Source: Comamonadaceae bacterium
GTDB lineage: Bacteria; Pseudomonadota; Gammaproteobacteria; Burkholderiales; Burkholderiaceae_C
Assembly: GCA_947478935.1 (NCBI GenBank)
Contig: CANJXV010000029.1
Coordinates: 1 to 15,481, forward strand
DNA length: 15,481 nucleotides
Reading direction: 5' to 3'
In this document: positions 1-8,348 of the stretch, one piece after another
Layout of the letters: each line of letters starts with the position of its first letter
How positions within the stretch are numbered: position 1 is the first letter of the stretch
Translations under genes and position numbers: made by a program
The notes under the pieces: model-generated
What the model was told of the DNA's origin: nothing
Seen by the model: the letters and a program-made list of their open reading frames with translations, nothing else
Database searches by the model: none

Positions 1-1
1 C

Positions 2-1114
2 ATTTCTGCTTCGCTGGGCACTACGCCTTTGCACATGCAGCAGACCTTGTCGGCTTATTTATTCGGCTTTGCTTTTATGTCGCTGTTTCACGGCGCGATT
101 TCTGACAGCTTTGGCCGTCGCCCGGTGGTGCTCTGGGGCTTGGCGGTGTTCACCGTGGCCTCGCTCGGATGTGCGATGTCGCAAAGCATAGGACAGCTGA
201 TTTTTTTCCGCGCGCTGCAAGGCTTTTCCACCGGCGCGGGCATTGTGGTGGCGCGCGCAGTGGTGCGCGATATGTACCCGCCCTCGCAAGCGCAAAAGGT
301 GATGAGCCAGATCACGATTTACTTTGGTATCGCTCCGGCGATTGCGCCGCTGATCGGCGGGCAGTTGTTGCTGTGGGGCAGTTGGCATTTGGTGTTCTGG
401 TTTCTTACCGCTATTGGCGTGGCTTTGTGGATTGCCAATTACCGGCTCTTGCCCGAGACGCTACACATCAGTTTGCGTCAGCCTTTTGAAGTGCGGCACT
501 TGATGGCCGGTTACTGGCAACTGAGCTCGGATCCGCGCTTTATCTTGCTCGCCTTAGCCAGTGGCATTCCGTTTAACGGCATGTTTTTGTATGTGCTGAG
601 CGCACCGGTGTTTTTGGGCGATGTGCTGCATTTAGCGCCGCAGCATTTCTTCTGGTTTTTTCTGATCACCATTGGCGGCATCATGGCCGGAGCTTGGGTC
701 AGTGGGCGCGTGGCCGGGCGCATCACGCCCAAGCGCCAGATCCGCAACGGCTTTGTGATCATGTTGTGCATTGGGGTGGTTAACTTGGCGGCGAATTTGC
801 TGTTCACCGCCCATGTCAGCTGGGCCTTGTTTCCGCTGGGCATTTTTGCTTTCGGCTGGGCGATGATGGTGCCGGTGGTCACGTTGTTGGTGCTAGACCT
901 GTACCCCGAGCGGCGCGGCATGGCCTCCTCGTTGCAAAGCTTTATCGGCTCGCTGGCCAATGCCATCGTCGCGGGCGCCATCTCGCCCTTGGTGATGCAT
1001 TCGGCGGTTGCGTTGGCTACGGCGTCGATTTGCATGATGGGCATTGGCCTGGTGGCCTGGATGTACATGCGCAGGCACTGGCCGGCGGTTGGCAACGAGA
1101 TTCACGCGGCTTGA
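2..1114 (+). CDS. Bcr/CflA-family multidrug efflux MFS transporter, 5' end cut by window
   Basis: This is an inner-membrane major facilitator superfamily pump of the Bcr/CflA drug:proton antiporter type. The reading frame is open from base 2 and the residues before the first internal Met (29), SLGTTPLHMQQTLSAYLFGF, match the usual family sequence around helix 2. The true start therefore lies upstream of the window and roughly the first 40 residues are missing. The MFS motif A loop is visible as GAISDSFGRRPV at about bases 92-127, and further hydrophobic segments run to the basic tail MYMRRHW near the stop. The visible part holds about ten of an expected twelve helices. The family exports varied drugs (bicyclomycin, chloramphenicol, sulfonamides); the substrate here cannot be told. 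It is co-oriented with imuA, 63 bases upstream of it, but that gap holds a LexA box, so the two are probably separate units. Confidence 0.9.
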   Translation: MSASLGTTPLHMQQTLSAYLFGFAFMSLFHGAISDSFGRRPVVLWGLAVFTVASLGCAMSQSIGQLIFFRALQGFSTGAGIVVARAVVRDMYPPSQAQKVMSQITIYFGIAPAIAPLIGGQLLLWGSWHLVFWFLTAIGVALWIANYRLLPETLHISLRQPFEVRHLMAGYWQLSSDPRFILLALASGIPFNGMFLYVLSAPVFLGDVLHLAPQHFFWFFLITIGGIMAGAWVSGRVAGRITPKRQIRNGFVIMLCIGVVNLAANLLFTAHVSWALFPLGIFAFGWAMMVPVVTLLVLDLYPERRGMASSLQSFIGSLANAIVAGAISPLVMHSAVALATASICMMGIGLVAWMYMRRHWPAVGNEIHAA

Positions 1115-1147
1115 CGCGGGCGCCGGTCGGCCCGCCAAGCTGCCATA

Positions 1148-1167
1148 TACTGTATTTATTTACAGTA
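1148..1167. promoter_or_regulatory. LexA box (SOS operator) of imuAB
   Basis: TACTGTATTTATTTACAGTA is a near-perfect inverted repeat with the CTG-N10-CAG core of proteobacterial LexA operators (core 1150-1165). It ends 10 bases before the imuA ATG. A possible -10 hexamer TATACT at 1146-1151 overlaps its left half, so bound LexA would block RNA polymerase; no convincing -35 is seen. Induction by DNA damage is inferred from the motif and from the genes downstream. Confidence 0.93.
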
Positions 1168-1177
1168 TTTTTAGCCC

Positions 1178-1963
1178 ATGTCCGCCTTGCCTGTCCCCAG
1201 CCAGAGCCTGCCCGAGCGCGCTGGGCAGGGGCTGCTGCGCGCCGACGTTTGGCGGGCCGATGCGCTGGCTGCGCCACGTGCGCAGACTCTGTCCAGCGGC
1301 GATGCGGCGCTGGACGCCCAATTGCCCGGCGGCGGTTGGCCCGTGGGCGCGCTAACCGAATTGCTGCAAGCGCCGGGCGCGCACAACGAATGGCGCTTGC
1401 TGCTGCCCGCGCTGGCGCGCAGCGGCACCGGCCCGGTGGTACTGGTGGCGCCGCCATATCTGCCGTTTGCGCCGGCTTTGCAAGCCCAGGGTTTGCAGGC
1501 GCAGCGCCTGCTCTGGCTGGGCGCGGCTGACAGCCAGGACACAGCCGCTCTGTGGCTGAGCGAGCAGGCCCTGCGCTGCGCTGCGGTGGACGCGGTGCTG
1601 GCCTGGCTGCCGCAGGTGCGCCCCGAGCAATTGCGCCGTTTGCAGTGGGCCGCCGCCGAACACCACAAACTGCTTTTCGTGCTGCGTCCCAGCGCTGCGC
1701 AGGCGCAGGCCTCGCCCGCTGTGCTGCGCTTGTTATTGGATTTGGAGGAGGGGGCTGCGCTTGCGGTCCACATTCTCAAGCGTAGGGGCCCACCGCTGGA
1801 AGTGCCCCTGCATCTGGCCGCACGCCCAGCAGCGCTTTTGCGCGTGCTGGCCAGCGTCAAGCTGGCTCCTGCGGCAGAGTCTTCACCAAGCCTGCAGGCC
1901 GCCCCAACGCAGACCACCTCAGCGCACATCGCTGTCTTGCAGCCACGCAGGGCGGCCTCATGA
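1178..1963 (+). CDS. imuA: ImuA, SOS mutagenesis accessory protein (RecA-like fold)
   Basis: ImuA is a RecA/SulA-related accessory protein of the damage-inducible mutasome formed with ImuB and DnaE2 (ImuC), which copies past DNA lesions at the cost of mutations. The 261-residue product has the family's N-terminal signature around residues 37-63 (TLSSGDAALD, LPGGGWPVGALTELL). The stretch where RecA has its Walker A reads QAPGAHNEWRLLLPAL with no GKT/S, so ATP binding is doubtful, as is common in this family. The start is the ATG ten bases after the LexA box; there is no clear Shine-Dalgarno. The stop overlaps the imuB start as ATGA, indicating translational coupling. The C-terminal 40 residues are low-complexity Ala/Ser/Thr. 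Confidence 0.9.
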   Translation: MSALPVPSQSLPERAGQGLLRADVWRADALAAPRAQTLSSGDAALDAQLPGGGWPVGALTELLQAPGAHNEWRLLLPALARSGTGPVVLVAPPYLPFAPALQAQGLQAQRLLWLGAADSQDTAALWLSEQALRCAAVDAVLAWLPQVRPEQLRRLQWAAAEHHKLLFVLRPSAAQAQASPAVLRLLLDLEEGAALAVHILKRRGPPLEVPLHLAARPAALLRVLASVKLAPAAESSPSLQAAPTQTTSAHIAVLQPRRAAS

Positions 1964-3501
1964 AGCCCTATTGGCTGGCCGTGCGTCCGCAAGGCGCGCA
2001 GCGCGCTGCTGGCCGTGATGCCGGTGCAAGTGGCTATGCGCCATTAACGGCCTTGCCGCTTACAAGCGCTTTGTGCGGCGCTACTTCCCCGGATGTGGGA
2101 ACAGAGTTTTCAGGCGCTGCAGTCTGGGCTGACCCGCTGGCGGCGCTGGCCTGGTGGAGTTTGCAATTCACGCCTTGGGTGGCGCAAGTGCAGCAGGCGC
2201 TGGTGTTGGAAATCTCGGCCAGCGAGCGCTTGTTTAGCGGACGCAAGGCGCTGGTGCAGGCGCTTTTGGAGCCCGGCCACGCGCCCCTGCCCATGCAATA
2301 CGCGCATGGCGATAGCGCTTTGCTCGCGCTGGCGCGCCTGGCGTGCGATGCTTTGCAGCAGGTGGGCGACTTGGCGCACCCGCCGTTACCGCCCGATGAT
2401 TTGCCCCTACACACGCTGGCTGCAGCGCAGGCGCATCTACCCATGCTGGAGCGCTTGGGCTGTACTACCTGGGGCCAGTTGCGCGCCTTGCCCCGTGGCG
2501 GCATAGCCCGCCGCTTCGGCGCGCCCTTGCTGGCATCCCTAGACCAGGCCTATGGCACTGCGCCCGAGGTCTATGCCTGGTTGCGCTTGCCCGAAGTGTT
2601 TGACGCGCCGCTGGAGCTGGCCGCGCAGGTCGAATCCGCCGCCGCGATGCTGTTTGGCGCACGCCGTTTGCTGGCGCAGTTGCAACTGTGGTTGCGCGCC
2701 CGCCAGCATGGGGTGTTGGCGCTAGAGCTGCGCTGGCAGCTCGATGCGCGCCGTGCCAATGCCCGCTACCGCGACGCCTGGCACCAGGGCGATGGCTATG
2801 GCCGTTTGCACTTGCGCACCGCCGAGCCCACCCAAGACCCGCGCCACCTGGAGCGGCTGCTGGCCGAACACCTGGCCCAAGTCACCTTGCCCGCGCCGGT
2901 CTTGTATTTGCGCCTGCGTACGCTGGAAACCTGCGCACTGCGCGGCCAAAGCCTGAGCCTTTTGCCCGATGAAATCCGCAGCGGCGACAGCCTGCACCAT
3001 TTGCTCGAACGCGTAGCCGCGCGCCTGGGGCCTGACAGCGTGCGCGCCGTGCATTTGCAGGACGACCATCGCCCCGAGTGCATGCAAAACTGGCAGGCGC
3101 TGGGCGCGGGCCACCCTCTGGAGCCAAGTCGATGGGCAGCAGCGAGCGGCGCTAGGCTAAACGTCGTAGGCCTGGCCAACAGCGGCACGGCCCCAAGCAC
3201 CCACGCTGCGCCACAAGCCAGAGCGACGGATGCACAGGCGCTGTATCCCACCTGGTTGCTGCCCCAGGCGCGCAGCCTGCCTAGCGGAGCTGATGGTCTG
3301 CCCCAATGGGATGGCCCGCTGGCCTTGCTGGCCGGGCCGCAGCGCTTGGAGCTACAGGCCTGGGACACGGGGCCCCAAGTGCAGCGCGATTACTACATTG
3401 CCCACAGCCCCGGCCAGGGTTTGCTCTGGGTTTATCGCGAGCGTCTAGGCGCAGCCCAGGGGCAGGGTGCTGCTTGGTATTTGCATGGCTTGTTTGCCTG
3501 A
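1960..3501 (+). CDS. imuB: ImuB, Y-family polymerase homologue lacking catalytic acids
   Basis: ImuB is a Y-family DNA polymerase relative acting as the hub that joins ImuA, the beta clamp and DnaE2 in translesion synthesis. The 513-residue protein starts with MKPYWLAVRP, where active Y-family enzymes have a DxD segment, so the first metal ligand is missing. Residues 58-93 (DPLAALAWWSLQF, then LVLEISASERLFSG) are the family signature; aligning LEIS with the LDVT of active enzymes places Q79 and A80 where the catalytic Asp-Glu pair should be. It is thus probably non-catalytic, as known for ImuB. A Pro/Ala-rich linker (about residues 385-440) precedes the typical WYLHGLFA C-terminus. Its start overlaps the imuA stop (ATGA). 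dnaE2 does not follow directly: the next gene is chrA, convergent, 25 bases away. Confidence 0.92.
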   Translation: MKPYWLAVRPQGAQRAAGRDAGASGYAPLTALPLTSALCGATSPDVGTEFSGAAVWADPLAALAWWSLQFTPWVAQVQQALVLEISASERLFSGRKALVQALLEPGHAPLPMQYAHGDSALLALARLACDALQQVGDLAHPPLPPDDLPLHTLAAAQAHLPMLERLGCTTWGQLRALPRGGIARRFGAPLLASLDQAYGTAPEVYAWLRLPEVFDAPLELAAQVESAAAMLFGARRLLAQLQLWLRARQHGVLALELRWQLDARRANARYRDAWHQGDGYGRLHLRTAEPTQDPRHLERLLAEHLAQVTLPAPVLYLRLRTLETCALRGQSLSLLPDEIRSGDSLHHLLERVAARLGPDSVRAVHLQDDHRPECMQNWQALGAGHPLEPSRWAAASGARLNVVGLANSGTAPSTHAAPQARATDAQALYPTWLLPQARSLPSGADGLPQWDGPLALLAGPQRLELQAWDTGPQVQRDYYIAHSPGQGLLWVYRERLGAAQGQGAAWYLHGLFA

Positions 3502-3526
3502 AGGCTTGGTGGGCTTATGCCGTGGC

Positions 3527-4882
3527 TCAAGCCAACACCGACAAAACCCAGCCCGCCAGCGCACAAGCAGCGATCACCTGCACCACTGGCCGCTTAAAGC
3601 GGATCAGCGCCAGCGCAGCAGCTGCGGCGATGACAGCGGATGCCACATCAAAACGCCCATGCATGCCTTGCGGCCAGAACACATGCTGGCCGAAGAACAG
3701 CGCCAGGCTGACGATGACACCCACCACGGCGGCGGTAATCGCGGTGAGCGGGGCGCTTAAGCGCAAATCCTGGTGTGTGGATTCGATGAAGGGCCCCCCG
3801 GCCAGGATGAATACAAACGAGGGCAAAAAGGTAAACCAGGTCACCACCGTGGCGGCCAGCGCACCAGCTAAAAAGAGATGGTCTGCGCCAAGCAGCGCTT
3901 GGGTGTGTCCGCCCACATAGCCGACAAAAGCCACCACCATGATCAGCGGCCCCGGCGTGGTCTCGCCTAGGGCTAGGCCATCGATCATTTGCGTCGCCGT
4001 TACCCAGCCAAATTGCTCTACGCCGCCCTGGTACACATAGGGCAGCACCGCATACGCGCCGCCAAAAGTCAGCAGTGCCGCTTTGGTGAAAAACCAGGCC
4101 ATTTGCGTCAGCGTGTGTTCCCAGCCCTGCGACAGCACCAGCAGCGCCATGGGCAGCAGCCACAGCAGCAGCCCGATGGCCAGCACCTTGACCAAACCGG
4201 CCAGCGTAAAGCGTGCATGCGCGGGTGTGGGCGTGTCGTCGTCAATCAAAGCCGATGCATGCGGCCCGGCCTTGGCTGCATGGCCGGTGCCTGCTTGAAA
4301 CACCTGCGGTGCAAAGCGCCCGCCGATGGCGCCTATCAGCCCCGCGCCCAGCACGATGGCCGGGAAAGGCGCTTGCAACACATACAGCGCAAACCAGGAC
4401 AGGGCCGCCAGCGCCCACAACAATCGGTGGCGCAAGGTGCGCGTGCCGATGCGCCAGGCCGCTTGCAACACGATAGCTGTAACGGCAGGCTTGATGCCCG
4501 CAAACAGCCCCGCCACTAGCGCCGTACCGCCAAACACCAAGTAGACCCACGACAAACCGATCAGGATAAACAGTGAAGGCAGCACAAACAACACCCCTGC
4601 CACGATGCCGCCCCAGGTGCGGTGCATCAGCCAGCCTAGGTAGGTGGCCAGCTGCTGCGCCTCCGGGCCGGGTAGCACCATGCAGTAATTGAGCGCATGC
4701 AAAAAACGCGCATCTGAAATCCAGCGCCGCCGCTCTACCAACTCTTCGTGCAACAGCGCAATCTGCCCCGCCGGGCCGCCAAAGCTGATAAAGCCCACCT
4801 TCAACCAAAACGGCCAGGCTTGGCGCAGGGTGATGGGTGCTGGCGTGGTGGTACCGGAGTCCGGGGCGATAGCTGTCTTCAT
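3527..4882 (-). CDS. chrA: Chromate efflux transporter, two-domain CHR family
   Basis: ChrA-type inner-membrane proteins export chromate driven by the proton gradient and confer Cr(VI) resistance; some members may carry other oxyanions. The 451-residue product shows both CHR halves. The first has FGGP at residues 34-37 and VLPGPEAQQLATYLG at 69-83; the second has TFGG at 272-275 and GETTPGPLI at 306-314. About twelve hydrophobic segments are visible, with an acidic and Pro-rich linker near residues 200-222. The ATG at 4882 has only a weak AGAAAG upstream. It lies antisense between imuB (convergent, 25 bases) and dnaE2 (divergent, 99 bases), an unusual place that breaks an SOS cassette. A possible promoter (TTGAGA, 19 bases, TATAAA) overlaps the dnaE2 LexA box. 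No chrB-type regulator is present. Confidence 0.92.
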   Translation of the reverse strand: MKTAIAPDSGTTTPAPITLRQAWPFWLKVGFISFGGPAGQIALLHEELVERRRWISDARFLHALNYCMVLPGPEAQQLATYLGWLMHRTWGGIVAGVLFVLPSLFILIGLSWVYLVFGGTALVAGLFAGIKPAVTAIVLQAAWRIGTRTLRHRLLWALAALSWFALYVLQAPFPAIVLGAGLIGAIGGRFAPQVFQAGTGHAAKAGPHASALIDDDTPTPAHARFTLAGLVKVLAIGLLLWLLPMALLVLSQGWEHTLTQMAWFFTKAALLTFGGAYAVLPYVYQGGVEQFGWVTATQMIDGLALGETTPGPLIMVVAFVGYVGGHTQALLGADHLFLAGALAATVVTWFTFLPSFVFILAGGPFIESTHQDLRLSAPLTAITAAVVGVIVSLALFFGQHVFWPQGMHGRFDVASAVIAAAAALALIRFKRPVVQVIAACALAGWVLSVLA

Positions 4883-4933
4883 CGAGCTTTCTGAGATACA
4901 GGGGGTGATCCTAAGGTTCCTACAGGGTCTAGG

Positions 4934-4963
4934 TTGCTTGTTTATACTGTATTTTCATACAGT
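4934..4963 (+). promoter_or_regulatory. Possible dnaE2 promoter overlapping LexA box
   Basis: A -35-like TTGCTT (4934-4939) and a -10-like TACAGT (4958-4963) are separated by 18 bases. The -10 lies inside the LexA box, so LexA would block it. Transcription would start near 4970, leaving a short leader before the GTG at 4982. The hexamers match consensus only moderately. Confidence 0.45.
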
Positions 4964-4971
4964 ATTCTCAA
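4941..4971 (-). promoter_or_regulatory. Possible chrA promoter overlapping LexA box
   Basis: Read on the minus strand, TTGAGA (4971-4966) and TATAAA (4946-4941) each match the sigma-70 consensus at five of six positions. The 19-base spacer is long. It contains essentially the whole dnaE2 LexA box, so LexA could repress chrA as well. The inferred start near 4934 gives a leader of about 50 bases. Confidence 0.4.
4945..4964. promoter_or_regulatory. LexA box (SOS operator) between chrA and dnaE2
   Basis: TACTGTATTTTCATACAGTA has the same outer arms as the imuA box and the CTG-N10-CAG core (4947-4962). It ends 17 bases before the proposed dnaE2 GTG start and 63 bases from the chrA ATG. The presence of a second consensus box indicates that dnaE2 is still SOS-controlled although separated from imuAB. 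Confidence 0.93.
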
Positions 4972-4981
4972 GAAAACCCCC

Positions 4982-7900
4982 GTGCCCACCGCCACCCCGT
5001 CCCCCGCCTATGCCGAGCTGTACGCCATGAGCGCGTTCAGCTTTCAGCATGGCGCGTCTTTGCCGCAAGAGTTGGTGGCGCGGGCCAAGGCTTTGGGCTA
5101 TGCGGCGCTGGCGCTCACAGACGAGTGCTCAGTGGCCGGGGTCGTGCGGGCGCACGAGGCGGCGCGTAAGGCGGGTTTGCAGTTGTTGCCGGGCGCTGAG
5201 TTTGGCGTGCGCGCATCCTGGTCTGTGCCGGACGCAAAGCCGCGCCGTGGCCAAGCTCTGACAAAGTCGTCCACGCAAGGTACTGATGCTGCGGCGCCGG
5301 GTGCGATGCCTGCTGCAGCCTCAGCCGACGAGGCGTGTTTTCGCTTCGTCGCCTTGCCACACGATTTGCAGGGCTGGGGCAATATGTGCGAGTTCATCAG
5401 CAGCGCGCGCCGCGCTGCGCCCAAGGGGCAGTACGCGTTGCATTGGCAGCCAGAGCGGGGCTGCTGGGCGGCCTGGCCGAGCTTGGCGGGCAATGAAATT
5501 ATTTTGCTTTTGCCACCCGCTTTGTCGGTAGAAAAAGCCTGTGCGATTGCCGTGGCTGCGCGCGCGCGCTATGGCGCGCAGGTGTGGTTGGGCGCGACGC
5601 GCAGCTTGGGCGCGCAGGACGCGCTGCACAGCTTGCGCACACGCCAGATCGCGCACTTGAGTGGTCTGCCGCTGGTGGCCGTGGGCGCGGTGCAAATGCA
5701 TGTGCGTTCGCGCAAGCCATTGCACGATGTGATCACCGCCGTGCGCATGCGCCTGCCGTTGGCGCAATGCGGGCGCGGCTTGCAGGCCAATGCGGAGCGG
5801 CATTTGCGCAGCCGTGTGCGTTTGGCAAGTTTGTTTGATGCAGAGCATTTAGCCAACACTTTGGAGATTGCCAGCCGCTGCCATTTTTCCTTGGATAGCT
5901 TGCGTTATCACTACCCTTTAGAGGCTGTGTTACCGGGCCAGACGCCGGCGCAAACGCTGCGCCATTACACCGAAGAGGGCGCATGCGTGCGCTACCCGCG
6001 AGGCATACCCGCCAGCGTGCGCGCACAGGTGGAGCATGAGTTGGCTTTAATTGCCGAGTTGAAGTACGAGATGTATTTCCTCACGGTACACGACATCGTG
6101 CGCTTTGCGCGTAGCCGCGGCATTTTGTGCCAGGGGCGTGGATCGGCGGCGAATTCGGCGGTGTGCTATTGCCTGGGCGTGACTGAGGTGGACCCGTCGC
6201 GCATGAGCGTGCTCTTTGAACGCTTCATCTCGCGCGAGCGCGACGAGCCACCCGATATTGACGTGGACTTTGAGCACCAGCGGCGCGAAGAAGTCATCCA
6301 ATACATCTACGCCAAATATGGCCGCGAGCGTGCCGCCATTACCGCTGTGGTCACGCGCTATCGACCACGTAGTGCGCTGCGCGATGTAGGGCGCACACTG
6401 CAAATTCCCGAAGCGCTAATTAACGCGCTTGCCAAAGAGCATCCTGGGATGTACGGCCGCACCGTGCTGGCCGAGCGCTTACAAAGCGCGATTGAACGCT
6501 CTTCCGTTCAGGCGTCACACGAAGAAACAGACTTCGCTATTCCACCACCACGCCGCCTACAACTCTGGCTTGATCTGGCTACGCAACTACAAGGCTTTCC
6601 GCGCCACCTCAGCCAGCATGTGGGCGGCTTTGTGCTGACGCAAGGGCCGCTGACGCGCATCGTGCCGGTAGAAAACGCGGCCATGATTGATCGCAGCATC
6701 ATCCAGTGGGACAAAGACGACCTAGATACCGTGGGTTTGCTTAAAGTCGATGTACTGGCCCTGGGCATGCTCAGCGCCATCCACCGCTGCCTGGACCTCA
6801 TAGGCCAGTGGCGTGGCAAGCCACTGCGCCTGCAAGACATCCCTGCAGAAGACCCGACCACGTACGACATGATTTGCCAGGCCGATACCGTGGGTGTTTT
6901 CCAGATCGAAAGCCGCGCGCAAATGAGCATGCTGCCGCGCCTCAAGCCGCGTTGTTTTTACGACCTGGTGGTGCAAGTAGCCATCGTGCGGCCCGGTCCT
7001 ATTCAGGGCGGCATGGTGCATCCTTACTTGAAGGCGCGCGCTAACCCGCAAGCGGTGCAATACGCCAGCGCTGCTTTGCAAGAAGTGCTCAAACGCACTT
7101 TGGGCGTGCCTATTTTTCAGGAGCAGGTGATGCAAATCGCCATGGCAGCGGCCAACTTCAGCGGCGGCGAAGCCGACAGCCTGCGCCGCTCCATGGCCGC
7201 TTGGAAACGCCAGGGCGGGGTGCAACATTTTTACGAACGCCTGGTCGGCGCCATGGTCGCCAATGGCTATACGCAAGACTACGCCGATACGCTGTTCAAA
7301 CAAATCGAAGGCTTTGGCGAATATGGCTTTCCTGAAAGCCACGCCGCCAGTTTTGCGCTGCTGGTCTATGTGAGCTGCTGGCTCAAATGCCATGAGCCTG
7401 CCTGTTTTCTGGCAGCCATGCTCAACAGCCAACCGTTAGGCTTTTACAGCCCTAGCCAACTAGTGCAAGACGCCCGCCGCCACGGCCTCGAGGTGCGGCC
7501 CGCCGACGTGAGCTACAGCGACTGGGACTGCATGCTCGAAAAATCGGGGTCAGAACCCAATTTACAACCTGCAATTCGCCTGGGGTTGCGCATGGTGGCT
7601 GGTTTGCATGCGCGCGTGGCTTTGCGTATCAGTGTGGCGCGCAGGCAGGGTGTTTTTGCCAGTACCGAAGACTTGGCTTTGCGTTGTGGACTGGATGCGG
7701 GCGACCTCAAAGCCTTAGCCAGCGCCGATGCTTTGTGGTCGCTCAGCGGGCATCGCCGCCAGCAGGTATGGGACGCGTCGGCGCTACACCGCGCGCCCGC
7801 GCTTTTGCAAGGTGCGCCGGTATACGAAAAGCCGCTGGTCTTGGCCGCTGCGCATGAAGCGCAAGAAGTGGTGTTTGACTATGCAGCTACCGGCCTGACT

Positions 7901-8284
7901 TTGCGCAGCCATCCGTTGGCGTTTTTGCGTGCACGACTGGCAACTAAAAACTTGCTTAGCGCCGCGCAGTTGCGCGACTTACCGCATGGCCGTTTGGTGC
8001 GCGCTTGCGGTATCGTCACCATGCGCCAGCAACCACAAACCGCCAAAGGCGTCGTCTTTGTGACCTTGGAAGACGAGACCGGCAGCATCAACGTTATTGT
8101 CTGGAAGAGCCTCAAAGAAAAACAACGCACCGAGCTATTGCGCGCTCGGCTGTTGGCGGTCTATGGCGTGTGGCAGCGCGATGAAGAAAGCGGCGGTCAG
8201 GTGCGCCACTTGATAGCCAAGCGACTAGTTGACCTGACAGATTGGCTGGGCGATTTATCCGCAGGTAGTCGAGATTTCCGCTAA
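4982..8284 (+). CDS. dnaE2: Error-prone DNA polymerase DnaE2 (ImuC), C-family
   Basis: DnaE2/ImuC is the catalytic polymerase of the ImuA-ImuB-DnaE2 mutasome, a C-family alpha-subunit relative used for induced mutagenesis. From the GTG at 4982 it is 1100 residues, slightly longer than usual. The N-terminal PHP domain includes AYAELYAMSAFSF near residues 9-21; a poorly conserved Ala/Gly-rich insert lies around residues 80-120. The palm has QGRGSAANS near 384, PDIDVDF with catalytic D425 and D427, and KVDVLAL with the third Asp, D590. FPESHAASFALLVY follows near 783, and an OB-fold runs from about 1005. The ending SRDFR is typical. An in-frame TTG at 4934 lies upstream of the LexA box and would be outside the transcript, so the GTG (with AAGAAAA upstream) is preferred. 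A Met at residue 16 (ATG 5027) is a less likely alternative. Confidence 0.95.
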   Translation: MPTATPSPAYAELYAMSAFSFQHGASLPQELVARAKALGYAALALTDECSVAGVVRAHEAARKAGLQLLPGAEFGVRASWSVPDAKPRRGQALTKSSTQGTDAAAPGAMPAAASADEACFRFVALPHDLQGWGNMCEFISSARRAAPKGQYALHWQPERGCWAAWPSLAGNEIILLLPPALSVEKACAIAVAARARYGAQVWLGATRSLGAQDALHSLRTRQIAHLSGLPLVAVGAVQMHVRSRKPLHDVITAVRMRLPLAQCGRGLQANAERHLRSRVRLASLFDAEHLANTLEIASRCHFSLDSLRYHYPLEAVLPGQTPAQTLRHYTEEGACVRYPRGIPASVRAQVEHELALIAELKYEMYFLTVHDIVRFARSRGILCQGRGSAANSAVCYCLGVTEVDPSRMSVLFERFISRERDEPPDIDVDFEHQRREEVIQYIYAKYGRERAAITAVVTRYRPRSALRDVGRTLQIPEALINALAKEHPGMYGRTVLAERLQSAIERSSVQASHEETDFAIPPPRRLQLWLDLATQLQGFPRHLSQHVGGFVLTQGPLTRIVPVENAAMIDRSIIQWDKDDLDTVGLLKVDVLALGMLSAIHRCLDLIGQWRGKPLRLQDIPAEDPTTYDMICQADTVGVFQIESRAQMSMLPRLKPRCFYDLVVQVAIVRPGPIQGGMVHPYLKARANPQAVQYASAALQEVLKRTLGVPIFQEQVMQIAMAAANFSGGEADSLRRSMAAWKRQGGVQHFYERLVGAMVANGYTQDYADTLFKQIEGFGEYGFPESHAASFALLVYVSCWLKCHEPACFLAAMLNSQPLGFYSPSQLVQDARRHGLEVRPADVSYSDWDCMLEKSGSEPNLQPAIRLGLRMVAGLHARVALRISVARRQGVFASTEDLALRCGLDAGDLKALASADALWSLSGHRRQQVWDASALHRAPALLQGAPVYEKPLVLAAAHEAQEVVFDYAATGLTLRSHPLAFLRARLATKNLLSAAQLRDLPHGRLVRACGIVTMRQQPQTAKGVVFVTLEDETGSINVIVWKSLKEKQRTELLRARLLAVYGVWQRDEESGGQVRHLIAKRLVDLTDWLGDLSAGSRDFR

Positions 8285-8348
8285 GAGGCGTGCTACCACG
8301 CAATCGCTATATGGCCTTGCTTAGAATCCAACGAACCAAGGAAACAAT

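Noticed and set aside
1116..1135. GC-rich hairpin after the efflux gene (GCGGGC, 8-base loop, GCCCGC)
   Set aside because: No T tract follows, so it cannot be called an intrinsic terminator with confidence.
1171..1992. Long open frame on the minus strand opposite imuA
   Set aside because: It is a shadow of GC-rich codon bias: Ser/Ala/Arg-rich with no domain, no ribosome site and complete overlap with a recognised gene. Other long antisense frames, such as 6722-7432 opposite dnaE2, were rejected for the same reason.
3503..3533. Hairpin between convergent imuB and chrA (GGCTTG with CAAGCC)
   Set aside because: Six pairs around a 19-base loop and no T tract on either strand; too weak.
8288..8301. 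Small hairpin after dnaE2 (GCGTG, CTAC, CACGC)
   Set aside because: Five pairs with no T tract; not a credible terminator.
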